This document shows, piece after piece, positions 24,601 to 33,650 of a DNA stretch of 64,000 nucleotides (its first letter is position 1; every line of letters starts with the position of its first letter). The notes beneath the pieces are model-generated. The model was given only the letters and a program-made list of their open reading frames with translations. It searched no databases and had not been told where the DNA came from. A program made the position numbers and the translations under genes. Source of the stretch: Petrosia ficiformis (Eukaryota > Porifera > Demospongiae > Haplosclerida > Petrosiidae); assembly GCA_947044365.1 (NCBI GenBank), contig OX345637.1:3019001-3083000 (forward strand), read 5' to 3'.

Positions 24601-27040
24601 AAGCATTGGTGGCATCCACAAATAGAGAGGCTTCGTTGATTTCAAATACCGTGGACATACAATGTACAGCTGCTTCACACCCTCCATTCAACCCTGCGCA
24701 AAACTGACGGCCAGCCACAGATTCCATAACATCCAATTTCACAATCTTCATCACTGCCTTTCCTATTATCCTACGGCAAACCTCTACCACCCCAATAGGT
24801 CTCACTCCGGGGAGTTTGTCCAGGGGGATTAGGCGACATGCATTAAATGCAGAGAGACAAGATGGATCTACATAGTTGGAACATATTCTGCGTCCAAATG
24901 AGGCTAGGGATCTACAGAGAGTGACAGAATTCTTTCCACAGCAGGTACACCAACGTCGCCATGCAGCAGCGTCGGCGCCTGATGGACCTGCAGCACCGTT
25001 GGTATGAAGAGCTGCTTTCCTGATGGCATTCTCATCAAGACCTTGGAAAATAGAAGGAGAGAAATTATCACAATCTATGGTGGGTATTATCGTATCTGGA
25101 AAAGGTGGTTGGTTGGTAGGGTGCTTCTCCCTTAAAATATCAAGGACTGACTTTCCTTTGTCAGAACCCTCTGTAATGACATCTGAAAGATTGAGCACTC
25201 CTCCACCTCCAGTTGTGGATAGGCAGCGAATTGCATCCTTTACTTTTCCTTTTGTCATAAATTGAGTAAACCTTCTAGAACGATTGTTTTCCGAGTGTTT
25301 TTCCGAGTATTACGTTGATTAAGTGGTGGATGACGTTGGATGCAGTTTCCTTCCTTGAGTAGTTCACGGATCCCGTCATCAGTACCCCACAGGGGCAGCC
25401 GGCGTTCCAAGCAGTCGATGTGCTCTCTTGGCTTCGATTTATAATGTGGTCTTTGGAGGATAAGAGATGGAAAGAGCATGGCAGATATAATGGCAGAGTC
25501 CTCTTGAGCTGATTCCAGTGCATAAATGTCAAAAAATTTAGCCAGTTTCATGATAAATTGAGCAGCTACATTCCCCATGGGAAGAGGAAAGAGATTAGAC
25601 TTCCAATGGACAACTTGATCATAGGCAGACTTTATTACTAGCCTATAGTCGTTATCTGGCGGAGAATATGCATGCCAAAATGAAGGGAGATTCTGAGTAA
25701 GTTCATGCGTGGTAGCATCAAAATGGCCGTAGCCTCCATCCACGACTTGTTGAGGCGAGTGTTGAAGAGAAGAAAGAGTGGTGATAGAGTCCTCCTGAGT
25801 GGCTGTAGACACCTGAGAAGAGTCCAAATGGTTGGCCGATTGAGAGGTGGTATTCGTCTGTAGATCTACTACATTCTCACAACGACCCACTCGAGAGGGT
25901 AGACAATTTCGGCATTTCTCGTTTTTCATAATGCAAGAACACCTCACACACTTCCCTGTATTACAGCAGAGGCAACAGCGAGTTGAAACAACACATTCTT
26001 GAGAGTTCTTATCCAAATACTCGAAGTCGTCCTTCTTAGCTTTCTTAGCTTTCTTAGTCGCCATACTAACAATTATAATAATGATTTTGAATAATAATTA
26101 TTAAAACTACTATCATTTTTGAAGTTATCATTTCACATTACCTTCAGAATTTTAATCTATTATCATACAGGTCCATTTTTCATAGCATAATAATGCATTG
26201 TAAATTTTCTGATAAGTTAATATTCCTATTCCTATAGTTTATGATGATCAAACATCTTGGACAGTGGGTAGTGTATGGCGACCAGAACAACTTGCTGATA
26301 GTGATAAGAGATACATTTCAATACTCTTGGAAAATAGAGGTGCTTATGAAAGGTTTCAAGAAAGACAGATTCAGAAAGAGCTTCTATCATCATCTCATGA
26401 AATCCAACAAGTATGTAACCCGATATAATAATTTTTATGGCCCGTAGGGCCATCCCTATGATTGCTTTCCCACGGGTTCGAACTATAATTATAATTATAT
26501 ATATTTATAATTATGTTTGTGTCACTTACGCGAGTCTGCGTTGTTAAGGAAGTTACATCATTCCCGGGGGGCTCGGTCAATTAATGGGCGTGGCGTAAAG
26601 GAACGCGCGCTCAAGCTCTACAGAAAGAAAGCAGTGTAACTTACGTAGAAACTGGAACTAATAGCTAGCTATTCTACCTGAAATATATTCTTAAAGTTCT
26701 ACAAGGTTCTTTAAAAGGTAAACAGAGTAGATAATCAAAATAATAACTATAATAGGCTGATGTGTTTCAGGCATCAGTTAGCCATGATTACTGAATGCTG
26801 GACACCACAAAGCAATCATAGGGATACTTTTTTCTCTATATATCTTGTTTCACTTTGAGCTCTAAAGTATTCAATGATCATTATTAAACACAATGTGTCA
26901 TATCCTGAGTACATTCATGTGCAATCTTGCAGTTAATTATTAATATTAACATTTATACATAGCCAAAAGAAAGCTAGATGCCACAGTCATGTCCCTCTCC
27001 CAGTCTCCTTCTCCTTCTCCATCTTCCTTCATCCCTCCCT

Positions 27041-27104
<64 letters not shown>

Positions 27105-30100
27105 TTCTCTCTCTCTCTCTCATTTTTAGTCACATGGAATAATACATATATATATTTTTTTTTTTTTTACCCTTTCTTGAAACACAGAAATCAGAACTGA
27201 TAAAATTAACAGTTGAGGTGATTGAGAAGAATGATGAAATTACACACTTAAAGACAAGAGAGGCGTCATTAATAGAGAAAGCAGAAACACTAGAGAAAGG
27301 TCAGATAATTAATAGAATTTCCATTACATGTGATAAACACTTGATAATATGATCTCAGAACTAAAATGTTTAAAAGATGAAACACAAGTTTACAAAAATG
27401 CGTCAATTACTGTAACTTTACTGTATTTTTTAATTTTTAATAATTACTGTTGGTTGATTAAAAATGATTTTTTTTAATGTTTAGATTTGCGAGATTGTCA
27501 GACATTGTTGATGATTGAAAAGAAAACCTCATTAACTAAATCACAAGAACTGGATGATTCCAAAAAAAAGATCATTGAGTTGAAGAGGAAACTTAATTTC
27601 ACATCTACATTTTCTCAAGGTGTATGCATTGCATATACACATATCATACCTCTTTATTATTATTTGCCATAGATGTGGATGATAAAAGGATGATAAGAAT
27701 GAAAAAATATTATCAGGAAATAGAACCATTAGAATTGGAGAGCTGTAAACCTGTAGATGAGGATATACCTAAACCAGATACTAGCACACATGATAAAACA
27801 CTAATATTAATTGAGGGTTAGCTAATTATTATCATTATTGTACATTAAATATGATTGTGTTATTACTTCAGAGGCAGAGTCATCATTGATGCAGCAAGAT
27901 GTTGATACTGACATTATTCATTTAAAAGGTTAGAAATATATATAGTGGACATAGATACACATTTACAAAAGTGTTATGATGTTCTGTAGGATTAACATTA
28001 AGTATACTAATAATTATATCTAAAACATTATATGATTGAATACTAAACTATTATTGTATATTTATTTTATAGAAACTGAAAAAACTGAGACCACTGAACT
28101 CAAGAAAATGTTAAATGAAGAAAAAAGGAAAGTTCAAGTTCTACAGTGTGAGATTCAAAAGTTGACTGCAATGGAATCATATGCTATCAAGTCTTTCAAA
28201 GATGTTGGATGTCAATTTAATTATATGACATCAATGACAGGTAAATAAATGTAATAATGATTTAGCAAAACTGAATTGGATATGATGTAACTCACTGCAC
28301 TTCTCTGCTTGTAACTACCTAAAAAGAAATTTATTATTCCTAATGAGATTATAGAGGCACTTTTAGCAGCAAATCAAAATCCTCGGTCACTGTGTATGTG
28401 TCATTGTTAGTTTGAAATTTTTGCAAGTAGGAACCAGTTAGTACAGTTCTGAATTGTTTTCATATACTGAAGATTTTATACTCTGATGGTCCAGCTGTCT
28501 ACAGCCGCTGTTGTTGCTGTGTTTGTTATCATGCTGAACATTTATTGGATGACTATTCTACAATGTTATAGCTTGCAATTGTATGTATTGAATATACCAT
28601 ATATATACCTGTGCTTTTATTGCTTGAATGATGTCAGCTATCATGGTATATGTATATATTGATATATATATATTACAAAATAATATATATATATATAATT
28701 ATATGTAACATATATAGTATGCTAACAGTTCCTATATACAAAATATAGGACCTGAGTTTTGTGTCTGAGGATGTGATATAGCCTGAGCCTGCGAGGGCTA
28801 TATCACGTCTGAGGACACAAAACGAGGGTCCTAGTAGCAGTATAGAGGATCTATTAGCATACTATATACAATATATTGTATGATGGTGACATCTGCTGCA
28901 TAGTGTTCACATGGAAGGTTTATTCTTCTGTATACATTAGTACGGTGAAAGGAAAGATGTCAACTGTTTAATTTTACAAATATAGATCATCAGAAAGGTG
29001 TCCAAGTAGCATCTGAGAAACTCTACCTTCTTCAAGGGGATTCACCACAAATCTGCAATTGGGAGGAGTATGGATTCCAAATGCAATTCCAACAAAACAC
29101 AATGCTTTCTTCAGCTACATGTGAAATAGGCATACAAGCTCTTGTCGGTGGTCTATTTCAGCTTCCTCCTAACACAGAGCTGGTGAGTGCCATTTATGCT
29201 GTATCATTTGCAGCAAATATTCTTCGCCCAGTGAAGATAGGTATTCAGCATTGTATTCAACTGAATGATGATGACCAGGCTCAATACCTAAGCTTTGCAA
29301 TAGCACCTATCAACCCATCCACACTGCCATATAAATTTGAGATTGTAAAAGGAGGCACATTTACAAGTCATTCTCACTATGGTTTCATTGTACGAGATAC
29401 ATTCTGTTTAGTGGCTATTCTAAAATTTTTTGGGTTTTATAGATATGATTCTGATGACAGTTCAGAAGATGAAGGTATGACTATAGTTTCCAATGAGAAG
29501 TCAATGTAATAAAGCACATGTTCATTTCTTAACTTATTCAGATAAAAAGACTGAATTTATTGCAGTGCCTAATGACCTTTATTTTGGTCAAATGTATTAC
29601 TCAAGGTCAGTAATTAACAAATGGACTATGAAATTTATGATAGGAAAAGAACTTAATGTTCTAAAGGAGGTGTGTTAATTTTCCATAAAGTGACAATTGC
29701 TATTGTTACTATTATTACCAAATATTCAATAACAGTATGTGAAATCAAAACATCCAGATGATGAAGAAGACACATGTATCTCGTTCTTGTTTCTTAATGG
29801 ATTTATTGAACTAGAAATCAATGCACAGCAAACAAAATCTGGCTGGAGCATTCTTCCACATACAGAACCCTGTAGGGTTAGTTATCAACTTCACATTCTG
29901 AAATATATTTTACAATGAATGATTAAGTGTATGTATTTTTTATCCCTGTATACTTTATTGCACACAGTTGTCAAAAAGTGACGCTGACTTGTTTGGTTTA
30001 GAGAAATGTCCTCCTCCTGCTTGCCTTGTGACAGTTTTAGCATCAAAGACAGATGAATCACTAAGGTATGCAGTCCCCCTTATTGGAATCAAGTCACCAG

Positions 30101-30845
30101 TGAAGAAAATATTTATCATTCGTACACCAGAACAGGGACAATCAAGTGTTGCAGGTATAAATAATTATAATTATTCAGCTGTTATAACAAATCGATTAAC
30201 TTATATTTTTCAATTATTACAGAAATTGAAAGTTCACTACCTGCAGGCGCAATTGATCATGATATTACACAAAAGGATCCAGGTTTGTTGATTGTATTAC
30301 ATTATTGTGATTAAAGAAAGATTAATAAGAATTTTTAGAAAGTTACTTTCAATTGAAACTAGTGGCTGAGAGAGCTGTAAATTCCCACATGTTAAGAAAT
30401 CAGTTAAAATATTTCATTACATTTTTTTTCTTGTTATTAATCATGGAATTGCTATTGACAGATATCTTTTACATTCATAGGATCCAGTGTTATTATCCAA
30501 CTAATTAACTGCATCAAGAAAGCAATTGAGAGACATTATGATTCATTACAAAATATTTTTGAAAACAACGAAAAACCATTTGCACAGAAAATGTTACAAG
30601 CAGGCTTAATCACTCAAGCAGTCCAAAAAGTGGCATCTTTTGATGCCATTATTGGTAGCTTCATAAATGCCATGGCTTTCATGGAGGAAGTGGAAGATAT
30701 CAAAAAACATTGTATTAAGTTTCTTATCATATTTTATGACATGGGTGGTCCATTTATATTAGCTGGAGATACTATCAAGAAATGTATCCAGGAAACAGCT
30801 AATGACCAACTGAAACTTCAGCTAAACCTTGATACAGCACAGTAA
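15699..30845 (+). CDS. Kelch / coiled-coil / ZU5-like protein, 18 exons
   Basis: Exons: 15699-15723, 15774-15932, 17691-18059, 20888-21051, 21677-21853, 22263-22410, 26238-26410, 27188-27299, 27485-27619, 27673-27816, 27872-27928, 28073-28240, 28986-29474, 29542-29669, 29736-29876, 29968-30154, 30223-30282, 30481-30845. All 17 introns are GT-AG and the phases agree, giving 3201 nt and 1066 residues with no stop. Residues 1-347 are Kelch repeats, 348-610 mainly coiled coil, about 620-765 a ZU5-like domain, and 946-1066 helical. The start ATG (MATRYGGK) matches the start of the minus-strand copy at 5378. No signal peptide or membrane segment is seen, so it is probably cytoplasmic. By analogy with ZU5 proteins (UNC5, PIDD, ankyrin) it may be a signalling scaffold; that role is inference. 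Confidence 0.85.
16046..16180 (+). other. Intron-2 block conserved in the paralogue
   Basis: This non-coding block is recognisable in the minus-strand copy at 300-470. The conserved piece TAGGTGGAACAACT looks like an acceptor site followed by sequence, but no open frame supports an exon. Confidence 0.4.
16342..16544 (+). other. Exon-like open frame in intron 2
   Basis: After an ACAG acceptor-like site the frame is open for 67 codons to TAG at 16542-16544 (SEYFPFVAENPSAPTHHFLS, then a serine-rich part and SLEANFAYFLCSRGYGDTRS). Composition is protein-like, unlike the flanking intron. It could be an alternative exon or a relic of an inserted gene. No family is recognised and no clear donor site was found. 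Confidence 0.3.
16671..17560 (+). repeat. Intron-2 segment shared with 6176-7340
   Basis: Ancestral copy of the block described at 6176-7340. It contains an AT microsatellite at 17049-17112 that is absent from the other copy. Confidence 0.8.
17049..17112. repeat. AT microsatellite
   Basis: About 60 bases of alternating TA with small interruptions. Confidence 0.9.
18252..18590. repeat. Foldback MITE with arms of about 100 bp
   Basis: The left arm begins ATAATTACTCGAGAATAGCA and the right end is its near complement (...TTGTTATTCTTGAGTAATTAT). Pairing continues through AAAAGCACAGGAACAA. It lies in intron 3. Further copies are at 21078-21310 (intron 4) and 33425-33650. Its inner part reads as small open frames on both strands, which are artefacts. 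Confidence 0.85.
19323..19505 (+). pseudogene. Protein-like relic in intron 3, frameshifted
   Basis: One frame reads MNDLRQYCESLRFPNDKKTV... to TAA near 19401. The next frame continues LTQLCEYPECLKELLMVPHN and ends at TAA near 19510. The two pieces join naturally if one base is lost, so this looks like a decayed coding sequence. The family is not recognised. A TTTTTTTTTGCAGTG acceptor-like site precedes it. Confidence 0.35.
19941..20008. repeat. Snap-back hairpin repeat (GTCTCG family)
   Basis: GTTTCGTGCGCCAAAGTCCT on the left pairs with AGGAGTCTGGCTCGTGAGAC on the right, with TTTTGAGATCTCAAAA at the tip. Intron 3. Confidence 0.85.
20125..20364. repeat. MITE copy (CCCTATGATTGCTTT family), left end lost
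   Basis: AATAGCTAGCTATTCTACC, TCTACAAGGTT, GAGTAGATAATCAAAATAAT and TGCTGGACACCACAAAGCA match the element at 26454-26823. The right terminus is present; the left terminus was not found. Confidence 0.75.
20521..20600 (+). repeat. Short dispersed repeat
   Basis: GCAGAGATTTCAGCTT and TTGCAATTGATATGTATGGGC match 21420-21480 and 13690-13715. Confidence 0.5.
21078..21310. repeat. Foldback MITE copy (18252 family) in intron 4
   Basis: Right half matches 18440-18590 (GTTGTTATGTGGAAGTGG, CTTGTTCCTGTG, TTTTAAAATGTTTTT). The left arm is shortened. Confidence 0.75.
21420..21525 (+). repeat. Short dispersed repeat
   Basis: Second copy of the 20521 repeat, extending through GCCATTTTCTTCC and TAGAGACTACTATCG as in 13715-13760. 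Confidence 0.5.
22937..26095 (-). mobile_element. RT element with C-terminal nuclease-like domain, in intron 6
   Basis: An intronless element of about 3 kb, inserted antisense in intron 6 of the Kelch gene. Its 5' end is near 26064-26095. Its 3' side (22937-23069) has a poly-T/ATA tract on the plus strand, i.e. an A-run and TTA repeats after the stop codon, which is common for target-primed elements. No LTRs or clear target duplication were seen; the AT-rich flanks make one hard to define. The protein layout (cysteine-rich start, RT, zinc motif, nuclease-like end) is that of a family common in sponge, cnidarian and mollusc genomes. This family assignment is from memory. Confidence 0.8.
23070..26064 (-). 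pseudogene. RT / zinc / nuclease-like polyprotein, three frame breaks
   Basis: The first frame (26064-25255) starts MATKKAKKAKKDDFEYLDKN and has a cysteine cluster (CCLCCNTGKCVRCSC, CRNCLPSRVGRCEN). The second (25258-23954) is the RT: FVDATNAFNS (motif A), GTTQGDPLGMAMYA (motif B), WYADDSTAGS (motif C). The third (23970-23647) ends with CTCGQPFSIEHTLSCPKGGF, a CCHC-like zinc motif. The fourth (23672-23070) has NARLDIAANGVWGG, then EKTYFDVRIFN, resembling a PD-(D/E)XK nuclease core, and SFVPLIFSATGGM. The pieces follow one another without loss, so the ancestor was probably one frame, now with breaks near 25280-25320, 23960 and 23655. RT catalytic residues are intact. Confidence 0.8.
26454..26823. 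repeat. MITE with 15-bp perfect terminal inverted repeats
   Basis: CCCTATGATTGCTTT (26454-26468) and AAAGCAATCATAGGG (26809-26823) bound a 370-bp element in intron 7. Copies: 59072-59463 (opposite orientation), 20125-20364 (one end) and a fragment at 31790-31925. No coding capacity. Confidence 0.85.
27043..27121. repeat. CT microsatellite
   Basis: About 80 bases of CT with two interruptions, in intron 7 shortly before exon 8. It may extend the pyrimidine tract of the acceptor region. Confidence 0.95.
28711..28867. repeat. Foldback element in intron 12
   Basis: Outer arms TATATAGTATGCTAA and its complement (TTAGCATACTATATA) enclose inner arms AGGACC...GGTCCT, TTTTGTGTC...GACACAAAA and GTGATATAGCC...GGCTATATCAC. 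Nearly the whole 157 bp can fold back on itself. Confidence 0.85.
28986..29474 (+). other. ZU5-like domain exon of the main gene
   Basis: Exon 13, 489 nt, phase 1-1. It contains NWEEYGFQMQFQQNTMLSS, CEIGIQALVGGLFQLPPNT, ELVSAIYAVSFAANILRPVK, IGIQHCIQLNDDDQAQYLSF and HYGFIVRDTFCLVAILKF. The pattern (an initial W..YGF...F..., then proline-rich beta strands, I.IQHC, and a late F.LVAI) is that of ZU5 domains as found in sponge proteins and, more distantly, UNC5, ankyrin and PIDD. The acidic tail DSDDSSEDEG follows. Confidence 0.7.
29542..30845 (+). other. C-terminal exons 14-18 of the main gene
   Basis: Exons 14-16 encode beta-rich sequence (FIAVPNDLYFGQMYYSRSVI, FLFLNGFIELEINAQQ, KCPPPACLVTVLASKTDESL) that may be a UPA-like extension of ZU5. 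Exon 18 is all helical (IIQLINCIKKAIERHYDSL, AQKMLQAGLITQAVQKVASF, HCIKFLIIFYDMGGPFILAG). It could be a divergent death-fold domain; this is a weak, inferred call. Stop TAA at 30843-30845. Confidence 0.55.
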
Positions 30846-31052
30846 TATTACATTTTTGCTTCTTTTAAAATTTTATATAATATAATGTTTGTTTGAAATA
30901 TTTGTATGCATTATTCCTTTCAATATTATTTTATGTATGTACTAGTTCATTTGAGTTAAGATATTACCTTCCACATCTTTTACATTAGTTATTGCAATAT
31001 TGTTTTGTAAGGAAATATGTCTTCCTGTTGAAATTATATTCCATTCAATATC

Positions 31053-31058
31053 AATAAA
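31053..31058 (+). terminator. Polyadenylation signal of the main gene
   Basis: AATAAA about 210 bp after the stop codon at 30845, the first such hexamer in a plausible place. Confidence 0.5.
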
Positions 31059-31059
31059 G

Positions 31060-32500
31060 CACTGTCAATGCAAAATTACATAAAGAAAAGATGATTCAAA
31101 ATGGTATTTACAGTTTTGAAGATTAACATTATCAAACTATTACTGGAAATGGTACTTTACAGCACAAGGTAGTCACAGTAAAATACCATACAGCACACAA
31201 AAGGCAAATAATATATAATAGTATTGAACACTTATATAGCTTACAGGAATATAAGCTATATAATTATGTATGATTGTCGTCATAATAATTATTAATACTG
31301 CAAACTATTATAACCAAGTTGTCAGCATTGTTTTGGCTTCTGTACATTGTTGTCAAAGTCCTTTGATCTGTTGGTTATCAGGTAAGCTTACTACAGTATG
31401 CTTTCGTACAATAACACTAACTATAATAATTTATTACCAGGAACGCATGAATCCTTCGGCCGGGTTCATGCGCTCTTGTTATTACCTATAAAGATGAATG
31501 TACGTACTCTATATATAATGTTCCTGCTTCAATTTGGAAATATCCATGTTCATTATGATAGTATAATTTACATGCAGCATGATTATATGTATTGACATAT
31601 TGTCTTCTGATTTCTACTGTAACTACACTACACATGAAAGGTATGAGTTAATCATGTGAGTTATAATCTTAGTTTTTTAAAATTTCAATTGCGGTATCAA
31701 GTGATACAATTGACATATATCTATCCATTCCTGCAGATTTTATTGAGACAAACACTTGTGGTTAAATGACATTTGTGGTCTCAATCATTTAAAAAGGATA
31801 ACTAGAGATATAGAGAAAAGGTATCCGCTACTTACATATGATATAGTTGTGTCATCAATTAATAATCATGCACAATGAAAACACAACAGCCTATTATAGT
31901 TATTAGTTTGATTGTCCACTCTTGTTACTTTTTAATAAATATTGGACTGTTATTACTGACATGCAATGTCACAATTTTGAGTCTTCTTCGTTGATGAAGA
32001 CTACAATTTGTATTGAATTATGTATTATAATGATACATCTTGGTAACGAGCATCTCCAAGTAATATTTTTATGCCCACAGAGCTTCAAAACTGGAAAACA
32101 AATTTTAACAAAAGGGATAATTAAAACTTGATATTTAATACTCTGACACGGCAACTGTAACGTATTTCGATTGTAACAGGTTATGTAGTTGATACTTTAT
32201 TAATGATACAATTATACATACCATAAAATTGTAGGATAGTACAAAGAAATATTTGGGCAACCAATATTTATACTACGATTTATACATTCAAGCAACTTTG
32301 TGTATTAGTCATTATTATGGAGTATGAATGTACTTTATACTTGTGAGGCTTGCACAATATAACAATGCAAGTGTATGTATAAAACACAAGAAAATATGTC
32401 AGCACATATTGCCTTTGACATTGTATTGTCTGGAAAGAGAAGAACACTTATACACCCACAATTTATCTTCAATAATTAAATTATATATATATATATATTT
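31060..32500. other. No gene seen; MITE fragment
   Basis: AT-rich. 31790-31925 holds a fragment of the 26454-type MITE (AACAGCCTATTATAGTTATTAGTTTGATT matches the complement near 26740). No coding sequence is supported. Confidence 0.5.
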
Positions 32501-32520
32501 TTTGTGTATCTTATATTACA

Positions 32521-32770
32521 GCTTCTTCACTAGTTCATAAAACTGACACTGTTCCTCTTAGTCACATGTATCACTATGTACTAGGTATAGTTATTAAAAA
32601 TTCATACTATTTCTGATCTATGAGAATCATAATGCAATAATATGTGTAAGAAATTTTGAGAAGGTTGGAACTACAAGGATAAGCACTAGAAATTGAGTTA
32701 AGCATACTTAATGCTATCAAGAAGGATCGTGATGATGTTACGAAAATGATATTTGAGATGATTGGCTCAT
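32521..32770 (+). pseudogene. Exon-like relics
   Basis: After a TATTACAG acceptor, 32521-32584 reads SSLVHKTDTVPLSHMYHYVL up to a GTATAG donor-like site. Further on, about 32692-32769 reads IELSILNAIKKDRDDVTKMI... to a TAG. Both look like coding sequence but are broken upstream (TGA, TAG). No family recognised. Confidence 0.3.
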
Positions 32771-33349
32771 AGCAGGCTGAAAAGAGAGAGCAAAGATCCA
32801 TCAATACCTTCCTTGCAATATCATACTCACAGCACAGGATTTCTGCAGTGCAATAAATGAATTTAATGGCAAATTTTGTATGGATTAAGATTAAAAACAA
32901 AACATGTGTTTTATACCTATCAAATTATAATTATTAATATTGCTAAGTTATATAGGACACTGCATAATTTATCCTGAAATTGTTGATGTGCACAGCTAGT
33001 GGGACTAAGGTGTGATATTGATCAAATGTTAAAGCTACAACTATATTATACTACTCTCCTTGCTTTATAGAAATTGCAGGCATACTTTAAGTAGCAATAA
33101 ATGAAGCAGATTATAAACATGTGCATGAGATAGTCATCACTGATGGGTGTGATTGTTTGTAACTGTATACTCCTTCAAGTAAAAGGCCACTGAAAAAGTA
33201 TAAATATTACTTATCAAAAGTTTATGATAATTATTGCTATAGGTTACTATGTGAACCAACTGCTATGAGGGTTGTTCATTATTGAAGCCTTGAAAGTCAG
33301 TCTTTATCAATTATTTATGAATTGATTATCATTTTCTTTCACTTACAGC

Positions 33350-33650
33350 ATTGTCAGCAATTCCACAAGAACTCGCGTCAGTCTTTGTGTCAACCACTCA
33401 GCAGTCCAATGCTTATAGTAAAATATAATAAAAAAAACATGTATATACTCATAGCCAAAGCAAAAGTAAAACACAAAGAAGTGATACTTATGTAGGGTTG
33501 TTATGTGGAAGTGGCTAAGTTAAATTTTGTTGCTAAGATACCATCCCCATCGTGTTCCTGTGCTTTTTCAGTTTTGATATCCCTACATGCTATTCCATTT
33601 TTTAGATGTTTTTTTCATTATTCTTGTTTCAATTATATTTTTAAATGAAT
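33350..33650. repeat. Foldback MITE copy (18252 family) next to an exon-like piece
   Basis: 33425-33650 matches 18400-18590 (AAAACACAAAGAAGTGATACT, GTTCCTGTGCTTTTTC). Immediately before, 33350-33430 has a TTACAG site followed by ALSAIPQELASVFVSTTQQS, an open but unassigned piece. Confidence 0.6.

Larger units (their letters stand above)
26238..28240 (+). other. Coiled-coil exons 7-12 of the main gene
   Basis: Exon 7 (WTVGSVWRPEQLADSDKRYI) leads into charged helices rich in E, K, L and Q: QERQIQKELLSSSHEIQQ, EVIEKNDEITHLKTREASLI, DDSKKKIIELKRKL, ELKKMLNEEKRKVQVLQCEI. Exons 9-12 all begin and end in phase 1 and are 57-168 nt. Each can be skipped or duplicated without changing the reading frame. 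Confidence 0.75.

Noticed and set aside
25255..25258. ATGA overlap as a stop-restart signal between two ORFs of the RT element
   Set aside because: The second frame stays open for 17 codons upstream of that ATG (to 25309) with matching content, so the break looks like a mutation, not a designed restart.
26454..26500. tRNA-like B-box (CGGGTTCGAAC), suggesting a tRNA gene or SINE
   Set aside because: No A-box or cloverleaf can be drawn and the piece lies beside a perfect terminal inverted repeat, so a MITE explains it.
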